A stretch of DNA of 64,000 nucleotides from Vibrio vulnificus NBRC 15645 = ATCC 27562 (GCF_002224265.1 NZ_CP012881.1:3038001-3102000), one strand, 5' to 3'; positions 8,236 to 17,079 are shown, numbered from the stretch's first letter. Notes: generated from the letters alone by a model not told the origin. Numbers and translations: made by a program.

Positions 8236-8604
8236 ATGATTCTAAATCATGTCTCAGTTGGTGTTTCAAATGTGGCATCTGCTGTGGCTTTTTACGATTC
8301 AGTTCTATCCGCATTATCGGTAAAGCGTTCGCATTACATTGAAAATGTGGCGGCTGCCTACGGTGAGAATTTTGAGTTTTGGGTAGGTTGTCCATGTGAA
8401 AATGGAGCTTCTTCTGATAACGGAACTCACATCGCTTTCAATGCGCCAAGTAAAGAAGCTGTTGACCTGTTTTATGCTACTGCATTAGAGCTTGGAGGCT
8501 CGTGTGCAGGTAAGCCTGGCTTACGTCCAGAGTACGCTGAGACTTACTATGCGGCATTTGTCCGCGATGCTGATGGAAACAAAGTTGAAGCAGTCTTTAT
8601 GTAG
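8236..8604 (+). CDS. VOC-superfamily (glyoxalase-fold) protein
   Basis: 122 residues from the ATG after AAGGAG. The open frame upstream to 8128 runs through the attC and is not used. MILNHVSVGVSNVASAVAFYDSVL opens the first beta-alpha-beta-beta-beta unit, GTHIAF starts the second, and YAAFVRDADGNKVEAV closes it. His 5, the His of THIAF and Glu of VEAV occupy metal-ligand positions of the fold. The substrate is unknown; relatives include glyoxalases, antibiotic-binding and dioxygenase proteins. Confidence 0.8.
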   Translation: MILNHVSVGVSNVASAVAFYDSVLSALSVKRSHYIENVAAAYGENFEFWVGCPCENGASSDNGTHIAFNAPSKEAVDLFYATALELGGSCAGKPGLRPEYAETYYAAFVRDADGNKVEAVFM

Positions 8605-8616
8605 TTAAAACAACGC

Positions 8617-8743
8617 ATATAACAAAGCGTTAAAGCGGGACTTAGCACGCGTGGCATTTTCAATTTGCGTTGGGTTTAGTGGTTACGGCACTATGCGGTA
8701 GCTTTTGTATTGCGTGCCTGCGCCCCTTAACGCGGCGTTATGC
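8617..8743 (+). repeat. attC site 11
   Basis: ATATAAC to GTTATGC; terminates the VOC cassette. Confidence 0.85.
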
Positions 8744-9214
8744 TTAATTAAATAAAATCAGTGGTTTATGGTTTTTCTTTGTTCCCTTGGCTTTGCAGTT
8801 CGGTGTTTGTCGGCAAGTTGGCTTTTTTGAGCGCTGTTTTCTGGACACTTATTCTTTGGCGCTAAAAACTCTGAGAGTTGCCTCAGTCAATTTTCGGGTA
8901 AGCGCGAGGCTATGGCGGTTGGCTCAATCAGAAATCCATTTCTAGGCTTTCAAACTTCAAACTAGATCTGCCAAAGTTCCGAGCCTGAATATCAAAACTA
9001 TGAGTCATTTCGGTTTTCTAATCTTTGTCTTTTGTTTGTGAATCAAATTCGAGTTAATCTTGGTTCTAGTTAATCGTAAGCCATTGAAGCTTAAGCATAA
9101 CAAGGCGTTTAAGCGGGATTCATGCCGCGTGGCATTTTTGGTATGCGGTGGTTTTGGTGGTGAAAGTGGTCTGCGGAAAGTTGGTTTAGGCGGGATTCAC
9201 CCCTTAACGCGGCG
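8738..9214 (+). repeat. ORF-less cassette B3 (family B), attC 9095-9220
   Basis: Starts TTATGCTTAATTAAATAAAA, subtype with CAGAAATCCATTTCTAGG. No supported gene. Confidence 0.8.
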
Positions 9215-9220
9215 TTAGCC
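9095..9220 (+). repeat. attC site 12
   Basis: GCATAAC to GTTAGCC; terminates B3. Confidence 0.85.
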
Positions 9221-9245
9221 GTCATCAATAAACAAAGTTTGCCTA

Positions 9246-9275
9246 ATGAGTAAAAAGGGTGTAGTTTTTACTCAT
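9246..9275 (+). promoter_or_regulatory. perfect inverted repeat over the brnT start
   Basis: ATGAGTAAAAA, 8-base spacer, TTTTTACTCAT: 11-bp perfect arms, the right arm ending on the first two bases of the brnT start codon. The position fits an operator for the BrnTA complex, which is known to autorepress, or an mRNA hairpin hiding the toxin start. Confidence 0.6.
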
Positions 9276-9540
9276 GATTAAATTTGAATTTGATGAAAAC
9301 AAAAGCAGAAGTAATCTCGAAAAGCATGGTATTGATTTTCATACAGCTCAAGGGTTGTGGAATGATTCAGATCTTATCGAGATCCCTGCTAACACGAGTG
9401 ATGAGCCCAGATATTTGGTTGTCGGCTTACTAAACGGTAAGCATTGGTCAGGAGTAATTACCTACCGAGGTACGAATATCAGGATCATCTCGGTTCGGCG
9501 TTCACGGAAAGCGGAGGTAAGCCTTTATGAAAGCGCATGA
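9274..9540 (+). CDS. brnT: BrnT-family ribonuclease toxin
   Basis: 88 residues: FEFDENKSRSNLEKHGIDF at the N terminus and IRIISVRRSRKAEVSLYE at the C terminus are the BrnT signature, a RelE-like mRNA interferase. The order toxin first, antitoxin second is normal for this family. The toxin overlaps the antitoxin gene by 14 bases. There is no obvious Shine-Dalgarno before the ATG; the start sits inside the inverted repeat. Confidence 0.9.
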   Translation: MIKFEFDENKSRSNLEKHGIDFHTAQGLWNDSDLIEIPANTSDEPRYLVVGLLNGKHWSGVITYRGTNIRIISVRRSRKAEVSLYESA

Positions 9541-9772
9541 ATTTGATGCCAAGTTTGAAAGTGACGACGATGATATCGTAATGAACTTGGATCTATCGCA
9601 AGCTAAAAGACCGATGCATAAGCAAAAACGAGTCAATGTGGATTTTCCAGCCTGGATGCTTGAGTCCTTGGACAGAGAAGCGAGTCGTATTGGTGTAACA
9701 CGTCAATCAATCATTAAAATTTGGTTGGCAGAAAGGTTAGAGAGCGTGTCTCATCATTCAAGTGTGAGATAA
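9527..9772 (+). CDS. brnA: BrnA-type ribbon-helix-helix antitoxin
   Basis: 81 residues. The N-terminal acidic part (EFDAKFESDDDDIVMNLDLS) is the toxin-binding region. The C-terminal KQKRVNVDFPAWMLESLDREASRIGVTRQSIIKIWLAERL is a CopG-like DNA-binding domain, typical of BrnA. The start ATG is inside brnT after GGAGG. Confidence 0.85.
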   Translation: MKAHEFDAKFESDDDDIVMNLDLSQAKRPMHKQKRVNVDFPAWMLESLDREASRIGVTRQSIIKIWLAERLESVSHHSSVR

Positions 9773-9774
9773 AC

Positions 9775-9899
9775 GGCTAACAAAGCATTTAAGAGGGACT
9801 CACAACGCGTGGCATTTTTGCCATGCGTCTGTTTTTGTGATGAATTTGCTATGCATTAAGTGCTTTGTGCGTTGTTCGCCCCTTAATGCGGCGTTATAT
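9775..9899 (+). repeat. attC site 13
   Basis: GGCTAAC to GTTATAT, variant arms CATTTAAGAGGG...CCTTAATGCGGC; terminates brnTA. Confidence 0.85.
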
Positions 9900-9918
9900 T
9901 GTTTTTGGAGTTCAGCGC

Positions 9919-10503
9919 TTGGAAATTGATGAAATAATGGCTTTAATTCGAGCGATCATCTTTGACCATTCTTGTAATGTTGAGAATGATAATGACCTAT
10001 TCGCTATAGTCTCGGTGAATACGAGTGATGCTTACAACTCAATTATGGACAGTTTCTACTTATTAGAAGATACCCAATTAGCGAAGCATTCGTTTTTAGA
10101 ACGAAATTCCTCGTTATCGATTGGCGAGTTGTACTTGTACTTTTATGGTGTTCTCAATGCTGTTTATATGCAACAGCAAGCTCTGTTAGTTTTACTCAGA
10201 AAAATGGGGATAGAATTTGAATTGAGTGAACTTCAAGGTTGTACAATCTTTGATATTCGAAACAGTTTCGCTGCGCATAGCGCAAATCGAGGTGGTAAAA
10301 AAGTCAAAGAACATAGCTTTGTATTAAATCGCCGCGCTCTTCGACAGGGAAAATTAAAGGGATACTCTGCGAATCATGAGAGTGGCTTTCTATCCCACGA
10401 TACAGATGTTTCAACGTTGATTTCTGAGTGGGACAAAGTTATTTCTAAGTATCTAGAAAGCATCTTTAACATGGTAAAAGAGAACTATGAAGCCACAATA
10501 TAA
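9919..10503 (+). CDS. HEPN-motif cassette protein
   Basis: 194 residues if the TTG at 9919 after GGAG is used (ATG at 9937 is the alternative; the frame further upstream is attC). The protein is mostly helical. DIRNSFAAHSANRG near residue 116 carries R-N-x4-H, which resembles the HEPN ribonuclease motif R-(phi)-x(3)-H with an extra residue. HEPN proteins are toxins and defence RNases; membership here is inferred from this motif and helical composition. The TAA stop lies inside the attC core. Confidence 0.5.
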   Translation: MEIDEIMALIRAIIFDHSCNVENDNDLFAIVSVNTSDAYNSIMDSFYLLEDTQLAKHSFLERNSSLSIGELYLYFYGVLNAVYMQQQALLVLLRKMGIEFELSELQGCTIFDIRNSFAAHSANRGGKKVKEHSFVLNRRALRQGKLKGYSANHESGFLSHDTDVSTLISEWDKVISKYLESIFNMVKENYEATI

Positions 10504-10623
10504 CAAAGCGTTAAAGAGGGACTTGTCACGCGTGGCATTCTCGGTTTGCAATTTGTTTCGTGGTTAAGGCGTATGCAGTCACTTTTGTAGTGCGTGCCTG
10601 CGCCCCTTAACGCGGCGTTATGT
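10498..10623 (+). repeat. attC site 14
   Basis: ATATAAC to GTTATGT; the left core supplies the stop codon of the preceding gene. Confidence 0.85.
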
Positions 10624-11088
10624 TTAGTCACGTAAAATCAGTTGGTTGCATCTTTTCTTTGCATTCTCGGCTTTCTAATTTTGGTCTTGTCGGCAAGTTA
10701 CGTTTAGTGCTCGCTGTTTTCTGGACTCCAATTCGTGGGCGCTAAAGGTTCAGAGAGTTTCCTCATTGAAATGCAGAGTGTAGGCGAGGTGAGTTAAGTG
10801 ATTTTGATTTCAAAGTTAAAGCCCGGCTTTTCGGTTTTCCACGTTAAAACTCAAAGTCAGAACATTCAAAATTATGAGTTAATTCAGATTGTTAGCGTCT
10901 GGTTTTGGTTTGCAAAGGTAAGTCGAGTTAAGCTAATGGTATTGCAAACTTAACCCTTTGGGCCTTAAACATAACAAGGCGTTCAAGAGGGATTCATGCC
11001 GCGTGGCATTTTTAGTTTGCGGTGATTTTTGTGGTGAAAGTGGTCTGCGGAAAGTTGGTTTAGGCGGCACTCACCCCTTAACGCAGCG
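10618..11088 (+). repeat. ORF-less cassette A3 (family A), attC 10969-11094
   Basis: Starts TTATGTTTAGTCACGTAAAA, diverges from A1/A2 mainly in the centre. No supported gene. Confidence 0.8.
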
Positions 11089-11094
11089 TTATGA
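10969..11094 (+). repeat. attC site 15
   Basis: ACATAAC to GTTATGA, common class; terminates A3. Confidence 0.85.
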
Positions 11095-11121
11095 GCACCC
11101 CAATAAAATGGTTCAGTAGTA

Positions 11122-11565
11122 ATGTTTTATAAAGAGCGAGAAGCTACAGTTGACGACTATGAGTTTCTCTTTGAATTAAAGAAATTAGCAGAGTTTGATG
11201 CAATAAAGTCAGTGTTCGGTTGGGATGAAAGCTTGCAATGGAAGTTGCATTTGGCAGAGTGGAACGAGGCAAAACCAACAATCATAGAAATTGATGGAAA
11301 GCGTGCAGGTAGTTATCTCCTTCAAAACAAAGGTGGCAGCCTATACTTTGGCCGATTTTTCTTGCTTCCAGAATTTCATGGTAAAGGTATTGGCTCAAGC
11401 ATCCTAAAACAGTGTATTGCGATAGCTTCAAAAGAAAATAAACGTATAGAACTGTGTTATTTACAAGGTAGTCGAGTTGCTAATTTGTATGGTCGTCATG
11501 GTTTTTCAGTTACATCTGAAAACGAAAATTTTGTGTTTATGGAGCGTTTGGCTTCGTGCTCATAA
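11122..11565 (+). CDS. GNAT-family N-acetyltransferase
   Basis: 147 residues. LLPEFHGKGIGSSILKQCIAIA is motif A with the Q/R-x-x-G-x-G/A acetyl-CoA loop (here HGKGIG), preceded by beta strand GSLYFGRFF; the C-terminal YGRHGFSVT is the usual end of the fold. Substrate unknown. Start ATG about 30 bases into the cassette with no strong ribosome binding site. The TAA stop is supplied by the attC core. Confidence 0.85.
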   Translation: MFYKEREATVDDYEFLFELKKLAEFDAIKSVFGWDESLQWKLHLAEWNEAKPTIIEIDGKRAGSYLLQNKGGSLYFGRFFLLPEFHGKGIGSSILKQCIAIASKENKRIELCYLQGSRVANLYGRHGFSVTSENENFVFMERLASCS

Positions 11566-11685
11566 CAAGGCGTTTAAGTGGGATTCATGCCGCGTGGCAT
11601 TTTTGGTTTGCAGTGAGTTTTGTGGCGAAAGTGGTCTGCGGAAAGCTGGTTTAGGCGGCATTCACCCCTTAACGCAGCGTTAGGT
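11560..11685 (+). repeat. attC site 16
   Basis: TCATAAC to GTTAGGT, common class; terminates the GNAT cassette. Confidence 0.85.
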
Positions 11686-11699
11686 GAATTGGGGGAATA

Positions 11700-12215
11700 A
11701 TGCAGCAAGTTTTAGAAACAGAACGTTTAATCCTTAGGCCATTTGAACACTCTGATGCAGAGCAAGTATCTGTGTTGGCCGGTGATAAACGAATCGCAGA
11801 AATGACGGCAAACATACCGCATCCATATAAAGTTTCAGATGCAATTTCATGGATCGAAACACATGAAGTTGGCTTTGCCAGCGGAGAGAGCATTGTTTAT
11901 GCGATTGTCCGTAAAGAATCGTTAGAGCTTATTGGAGCCGTGAGTTTGCCGAGCTTAAAAGATGGCCAAGGAATCTTGGGTTATTGGTTGGGCGTTGATT
12001 TTTGGGGGCAAGGTTATGCGACAGAAGCATCAAAGGCATTAATTGAGTACGCAAAAGAAAGTCATGGATTGCGAGAGTTAAAGGTCATGCATCTTGTTGG
12101 TAATGACCGTTCAAAGTCAGTTATCGATAAACTTGGTGTTACTTACGTAGAAAATCAAACACTTCGTATGCAAGGTGGTGAGAGAGAAGTTTGCGTTTAT
12201 CTTTCAGCGGTATAA
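11700..12215 (+). CDS. RimJ/RimL-type GNAT acetyltransferase
   Basis: 171 residues: ETERLILRPFEHSDAEQVSVLAGD at the start is typical of the RimJ/RimL branch. GYWLGVDFWGQGYATEASKALIEYA is motif A with Q-G-Y-A-T-E; NDRSKSVIDKLGV follows. The ATG is preceded by GGGGG. The gene is complete but its attC is missing: the expected CACCTAAC, matching the cassette start TTAGGTG, is absent and IS30 sequence begins 13 bases after the stop. Confidence 0.85.
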   Translation: MQQVLETERLILRPFEHSDAEQVSVLAGDKRIAEMTANIPHPYKVSDAISWIETHEVGFASGESIVYAIVRKESLELIGAVSLPSLKDGQGILGYWLGVDFWGQGYATEASKALIEYAKESHGLRELKVMHLVGNDRSKSVIDKLGVTYVENQTLRMQGGEREVCVYLSAV

Positions 12216-12228
12216 ATTCACTTAGTAT

Positions 12229-13303
12229 CAAGTTTGAAGTGCGACACTTTCTACAGATGCGCATGAATATACTCCAGTGGTGTTCTATACCCAAGTCTTT
12301 TGCGTGGGCGCGTATTTAATTTGTGTGCAATTTCATTGCATAGCTTCTGTGTCACGTGTGACATGGAAGTTCGTTTTGGTAAGTATTGTCGTATCAAACC
12401 ATTGGTGTTTTCATTAGTGCCTCGCTCCCATGAGTGGTATGGGTTTGCAAAGTAAAACAGACAGTTATGGTGTTTTTCTAGTTGTGCGTAACCATGAAAT
12501 TCAGTGCCGTTATCCGAAGTTATCGTCTTAAAAGGTAAGTCAGAGCGGGTCATGATTTTGCTCATTCTTACGTTGAGCGACTCGCTTGTTCTATCGTCCA
12601 TTTGCCCGATAAAAGTGTAGCCAGTCATTCTGTCGACTAAAGTCACGATACAGTGCTTGGTTCCGCGGCCAACGACAGTATCAATTTCCCAATGACCAGG
12701 CTCTTTTCGATGCTCAGCATTTTCTGGTCTTTCGGTAATATGACGCTTATTTGCAAGCCGTCCTCGACTGTCTTTTGAGTTGTACCTTTTACGCCTTTTC
12801 TTGGAAGATTGCCGTAGGTGTTTCCATAGTGTTCCACCGAGAGCTTTGTCGTTCCAAACGTGCTGATAAATGAGCTCGTGGCTCATTGTTGGATAGCCTC
12901 TCATTCTTAGATATCCGACGATTTGGTCAGGGCTCCAATCCAGTCGTAGCAAGGCCTCAGGTAACCTAAAGTCGCTTTTGCTGTAGCGCTTGTTTCTGCG
13001 CGAGCGGCTCAGCCGGTTACGAGCCATTTGCTGTGCCCGCCGTGGTTGATAAGAGTACCTATCGAAGAACTTGTTGTAACGACAATTGCGTTCAATTTCT
13101 CGATAGATAGTGGCTTTATGGCGCCCCAGTTGTTTAGCTATTTTAGCGGTACTAATTCCTTGCTTTCTGAGCGCAGAAATCATATATCTTTCGTTCTCAG
13201 TGAGGTGTGTGTATTTCATGTTTTTTACTTCTTGGCGGGAGCAAAGTTCATGATTATCGCACCTTACTGTTTTTATGTTCAGAGGTGTCGCACTTCGTAC
13301 TTG
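12229..13303 (-). mobile_element. IS30-family insertion sequence
   Basis: About 1075 bp bounded by imperfect inverted repeats CAAGT-xx-GAAGTGCGACAC (19 bp, two mismatches), with one transposase gene on the minus strand. No convincing direct target duplication is visible. The left flank is the end of a GNAT gene and the right flank the middle of another cassette gene. Confidence 0.85.
12251..13219 (-). CDS. IS30-family transposase
   Basis: 322 residues from MKYTHLTENERYMISAL. The N-terminal helix-turn-helix is TAKIAKQLGRHKATIYREI. The catalytic DDE core shows HWEIDTVVG, TSDNGTEFHG and NENTNGLIRQYLPK, all hallmarks of IS30. A longer frame upstream to 13405 crosses the inverted repeat and is not the gene. 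Apparently intact. Confidence 0.92.
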   Translation of the reverse strand: MKYTHLTENERYMISALRKQGISTAKIAKQLGRHKATIYREIERNCRYNKFFDRYSYQPRRAQQMARNRLSRSRRNKRYSKSDFRLPEALLRLDWSPDQIVGYLRMRGYPTMSHELIYQHVWNDKALGGTLWKHLRQSSKKRRKRYNSKDSRGRLANKRHITERPENAEHRKEPGHWEIDTVVGRGTKHCIVTLVDRMTGYTFIGQMDDRTSESLNVRMSKIMTRSDLPFKTITSDNGTEFHGYAQLEKHHNCLFYFANPYHSWERGTNENTNGLIRQYLPKRTSMSHVTQKLCNEIAHKLNTRPRKRLGYRTPLEYIHAHL

Positions 13304-13680
13304 AATCCAAGTTTGTATACTCAACGAAAGAATGGATTTGCTGTGGAAGTATCGGAGCTCCGTGGTGAAGGTATTGTTAGAGCGAAGACTTACCTCGAAA
13401 TACATGGAATCATAAATAGTGATAGCTTAAACGGAGTATGGTCCAATTTAAGTAGCTTCAACAAAGTAAGGAATTGCTTAGTACATTGTAATGGTTATGT
13501 AGACTCATATAAAAATAAAAAACAAATCATCAGCATTGTAAATGGTTCTACTTACTTAAGTTGGGATGATAAAGGTAAGTTAGTTATTGATAAAGAGTAC
13601 TTGGAATTTATCACTGGTGAAGTTGAAAAATATTTACTAGAAGTTCATAGGCAAATTTTCAAAAAAAAACGCATAACAAT
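13304..13680 (+). pseudogene. cassette gene remnant with HEPN-like motif
   Basis: About 120 in-frame residues follow the IS30 end (NPSLYTQRKNGFAVEVSEL...), containing SFNKVRNCLVHCNGYVDS, an R-N-x3-H HEPN-type motif, and a helical C terminus ending FKKKRITI. The 5' end is lost at IS30. The stop would have been in the attC core (GCATAAC at 13671-13677), but IS3 copy 2 starts at 13681. It is therefore truncated on both sides. Confidence 0.6.
13671..13680 (+). repeat. attC remnant cut by IS3 copy 2
   Basis: GCATAACAAT, a left attC core plus three bases, directly abutting the IS end; the rest of the attC is gone. Confidence 0.65.
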
Positions 13681-13719
13681 CGGCGTTTTTCAAGGTAGTT
13701 GTCATCATTCGCTTAGTTA

Positions 13720-14728
13720 TTAAGCGGCTTTTCTTTCTGGATTTAGATGAACCTCACCAACGGGTTCACAGTTCCTTATCTTGCCTGACCAACGCTCTGG
13801 GTGTCGCTCTCTTGCTATCGACAACACATCCGAACGACGTCTTAAAATCTCGCTATCTTTACCACTGTGACGCTCTGATGGCGTAACGTAATTTAACTTA
13901 CTGTGCTTGTGCTCGGTGTTGTACCAACGTACGAACGCCTCAACCCAACTACGACTTACATCGAGTTGTTCAAAGCCTTTTGTTGGCCAGCTAGGCATGT
14001 ACTTCACTGTGCGGAACAGCGACTCAACATACGGGTTATCATCACTGACTCTCGGGCGACTGTATGATGAAGTAATACCAAGCTCATCCATTTTCGCTCT
14101 GAACGTCAGTGACTTCATTGGCGCACCATTGTCCGAGTGAAGTACCAGTGGCTGATTAAAGCATTGCTCGCGCATCAGCGTCCGCTGCAATAACTGTGAC
14201 GCTAACTCACCGCATTCACATTCGTAGACATCATAGCCAACGATTTTTCGGCTATAGATATCTTCAATCACGTAGAGAATAGTGCTGTCCCTTAACCACA
14301 GATGGCAAGTACGTAATGTCCCATGTGTACACCTGATTGGGACCTGTTGCCGTATAACTTGTTGGCTTGGCCTGCCTTTGTCGACTTCGCTGACGACCTC
14401 GGGTATGAAGCTGACCTTCTGCTTTCAAAACCCGATAGTAGCTCGACTCTGAAGCAATATACTCACCATTATCAAGCAACGTCGGGACAATTTGAGTTGG
14501 TGGTAAACTTGCGTATTCAGGGCGGTTGCACACCTCAATAATCGCATTGCGCTCTTGCGGTGATAGCTTGTTAGCAGGCACAGGTCTAACGCAGGTCGGT
14601 CTTTTGTCTGTCCGTATTTCACCTCGCTGATACCAGCGTCGATACGTTCTCAAGTCGATTTGAACTTCATTGCAGGCGTACTCTAGACGGCAGCCACTTC
14701 GCTTGGCATCGTGGATAAGAGTGAGCAA
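13720..14728 (-). pseudogene. IS3-family orfB split by frameshift (copy 2)
   Basis: Two pieces, 14264-14728 and 13720-14271, with the same break after HYSLRD as copies 1, 4 and 5. Confidence 0.88.
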
Positions 14729-14751
14729 GTATTGCCTTTCATCGGTTGAGG

Positions 14752-15252
14752 TTAATCTTCCTCTGGCTCTTCCCCGTAAAAGGCTCTCAGCTTTTTTCGA
14801 AGAACCAATAGCGCCGCCGTTTCCGCTAACGCTTTTTCTTTAAAGCGTAACTCTTTTTTCAGCTCTTTAATTTCAAGTTTGTCAGCTTTAGCTTGTTTCT
14901 TGGCTTCAGCCTCACGCTCTTTAGCAGACATAAACCCTTGCATACACTCACTTCGCCAACCTTGCACTTGTTCAGGGAACAAGCCTTTCTCGCGGCAATA
15001 CTGACTGAGTTCATTCTCCGTCATCGAGTAAGTTTCAGCGACAATGGCGAGTTTAGTTTGAGCAGACCACTGCTCTGATGAAGTATGACTATTTGGCACA
15101 GCGGCTCCTGAACGTCTAAGTTGCTGCCGCCAATGATACAGGGTGGCAGTGCTAATACCTTCCTCTTTTGCTACTTGGCTTACAGACATTGAATAAGGAG
15201 GCAGTAGCTTCTTCAATATGGCTTCTTTTCTTTCTGTTGGAATGCGATTCAA
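14752..15252 (-). CDS. IS3-family transposase orfA (copy 2)
   Basis: Same 166-residue protein as in copy 1, with helix-turn-helix, coiled coil and the AAAAAAG slippery site near its end. Confidence 0.9.
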   Translation of the reverse strand: MNRIPTERKEAILKKLLPPYSMSVSQVAKEEGISTATLYHWRQQLRRSGAAVPNSHTSSEQWSAQTKLAIVAETYSMTENELSQYCREKGLFPEQVQGWRSECMQGFMSAKEREAEAKKQAKADKLEIKELKKELRFKEKALAETAALLVLRKKLRAFYGEEPEED

Positions 15253-15316
15253 AACTCACTCATTACCACCCAAACTGGTTAAATTTTAACAGTGACAACT
15301 ATCCTGCCAGAGGGGG

Positions 15317-15392
15317 GAAGGGTAAAGTTACGAACACGAGTTTAGACAGCTCTGGTGGAATAGACTTTCTTGATTTGGGTAGTAGTGACTAG
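15317..15392 (+). pseudogene. 3' tail of a cassette gene after IS3 copy 2
   Basis: In-frame residues KGKVTNTSLDSSGGIDFLDLGSSD then stop, followed at once by an attC. It is the C terminus of a gene whose body was lost at the IS. An identical tail follows copy 4. No family recognised. Confidence 0.5.
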
Positions 15393-15394
15393 CT

Positions 15395-15520
15395 ACATAA
15401 CAAACGCTTTAAGACGGATTCGCAACGCTCGACGGTTTTGGTTTGATTTGACTTTTGTGTTTACGGTGCAATAGTCGAGTTTTTTGGTAGCGTTGCTCAC
15501 CACTTAAGCGGGCGTTATGT
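15395..15520 (+). repeat. attC site 17
   Basis: ACATAAC to GTTATGT with distinct arms ACGCTTTAAGACGG...CACTTAAGCGGGC; identical to the site at 29701. Confidence 0.85.
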
Positions 15521-15976
15521 TTAGTCACGTAAAATCAGTTGGTTGCAGATTTTTTTGCTTTCTAATTTTGGTCTTGTCGGCAAGCTGGCTTTCGGTGGTC
15601 GCTGTTTTCTGGACTCCAATTCGTGGGCGCGAAAAATTCTAAGAGTTGCCTCATTAAAGCTCAGTGCGTTTATGAGTCGAATAAAGCGTCTTGGTTTCAA
15701 AGTTTGAGCTCCAGTTTTCGGTTTCTCACGCTAAAACTCAAAATCATTAGAATCAAATTTATGAGTTAATTCAGCTTTTTAGCGTTTAGTTTTGGTTTGC
15801 AAAGGTAAGTCGAGTTAAGCTCTTGGTATCGCAAACTTAACCCTTTGAGCCTTAAACATAACAAGGCGTTTAAGCGGGATTCATGCCGCGTGGCATTTTT
15901 GGTTTGCAGTCAGTTTTGGTGGTGAAGGTGGTCTGCGAAAAGTTGGTTTATGCGGCATTCACCCCTTAACGCAGCG
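15515..15976 (+). repeat. ORF-less cassette A4 (family A), attC 15856-15982
   Basis: Shortened near its start (GTTGCAGATTTTTTTGC). Reads as identical to A6 at 29821-30282. Confidence 0.8.
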
Positions 15977-15982
15977 TTATGC
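15856..15982 (+). repeat. attC site 18
   Basis: ACATAAC to GTTATGC; terminates A4. Confidence 0.85.
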
Positions 15983-16447
15983 TTAATCACGTAAAATCAG
16001 TTGGTTATGGTTTTTCTTTGTTCCCTCGGCTTTTCAGTTCGGTGTTTGTCGGCAAGTTGGCTTCTTAGAGCGCTGTTTTTCGGACATTTATTCTTTGGCG
16101 CTGGAAATTCAGAGAGTTGCCTCAGTCAATTTTCGGGTAAGCGCTAGGTTAGGGTAGTTGGCTCAATCAGAAATTTGATCTTAGGTTTTTTCGTTTTGGC
16201 TGCCACAGTTCAAAGTCTGATTTTCAAAATCATGAGTCATTTCAGTTTTTTGGTTTTTGGCTTTTGTGTGTAAATCAAAGTCGAGTTAATCTTGGTTTTG
16301 GTCAAACGTAACCCATTGAAGCTTAAGCATAACAAGGCGTTTAAGAGGGATTCATGCCGCGTGGCATTTTTGGTTTGCAGTGAGTTTTGGTGGTGAAAAT
16401 GGTCTGCGGAAAGTTGGTTTATGCGGCATTCACCCCTTAACGCAGCG
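15977..16447 (+). repeat. ORF-less cassette B4 (family B), attC 16327-16453
   Basis: Starts TTATGCTTAATCACGTAAAA; its next bases (TCAGTTGGTTATGG) mix A-like and B-like sequence. No supported gene. Confidence 0.8.
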
Positions 16448-16453
16448 TTAGGC
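16327..16453 (+). repeat. attC site 19
   Basis: GCATAAC to GTTAGGC; terminates B4. Confidence 0.85.
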
Positions 16454-16484
16454 GCCTATGAAATGGACTACGGAGTATTAGCTA

Positions 16485-17060
16485 ATGAAACTCGAAGAAC
16501 AAATTGAAAAGTTATCAGACATAGGGTTGTTGCTCAATGAAGGTGTGACTATTAACGATTTGCTACTTTCATATTCGAGAGAAGAATATGAATCGAATCC
16601 TTTTGATCTAATTCTTTTTGTATATGGAATAGAGATTGAAGAAGAGCCATGGGGACGGTTTGTTTGTGATCAAGCTTGGAACTTCGATGTAGAGGCGATT
16701 GAAGACGACGGTTCCTATGCTGAAATCGTAAAGCAGTTCCATCGAATTACAGGCAGAGCTAAGAATTTAGAAGGGTTGCGAGATAGCGTAAACCTAGAAG
16801 AACATTATGCAGAGCTTCGGTATTCAGTCGATGGTGTTAATAGGCTGCTGAAGCCTGAAATAGACGATGATTGGGCAGATGCGAAAACTATAGAAATTAT
16901 ACTAAGCGATTTACGTCAACCGGGATTTGACTTCTATCCAAAGGATAATGGGCAAGCCAGTATCTGGTTCTACCTGTCTGAAAGTCAGGCTATAGAGTTA
17001 AACAAACTCGCCAATAATGTGTTCAATTTAGAACGTAAACCATGGTGGAAAGTATGGTAG
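16485..17060 (+). CDS. hypothetical acidic cassette protein
   Basis: 191 residues, strongly acidic, no signal or membrane segment. Notable stretches: REEYESNPFDLILFVYG, EEEPWGRFVCDQAWNFDVEAIED, and KDNGQASIWFYLSESQAIELNKL near the C terminus. The Trp- and Glu-rich globular pattern resembles immunity-type or DUF proteins often seen as single cassettes, but I do not recognise the family. ATG after GGAGTATTAGCTA. Confidence 0.6.
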   Translation: MKLEEQIEKLSDIGLLLNEGVTINDLLLSYSREEYESNPFDLILFVYGIEIEEEPWGRFVCDQAWNFDVEAIEDDGSYAEIVKQFHRITGRAKNLEGLRDSVNLEEHYAELRYSVDGVNRLLKPEIDDDWADAKTIEIILSDLRQPGFDFYPKDNGQASIWFYLSESQAIELNKLANNVFNLERKPWWKVW

Positions 17061-17079
17061 TTCTCAGTGAGTTCAAGAC

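Larger units (their letters stand above)
13681..15316 (-). mobile_element. IS3-family element copy 2 (frameshifted)
   Basis: 1636 bp, same ends as copy 1 and the same 2-bp orfB deletion. A private substitution (alanine to valine in LDVSRSW, base near 13958) is shared only with copy 4. No target duplication; the left flank is an attC core and the right flank an unrelated gene tail. Confidence 0.9.

Noticed and set aside
11477..11683. Frames that run through attC sites (NKAFK...GIHPLTQR-type peptides)
   Set aside because: Recur at nearly every attC in several frames because the attC sequence itself is open; no start signals.
12643..12837. Minus-strand frame inside the IS30 transposase gene
   Set aside because: Shadow of the transposase in another frame.
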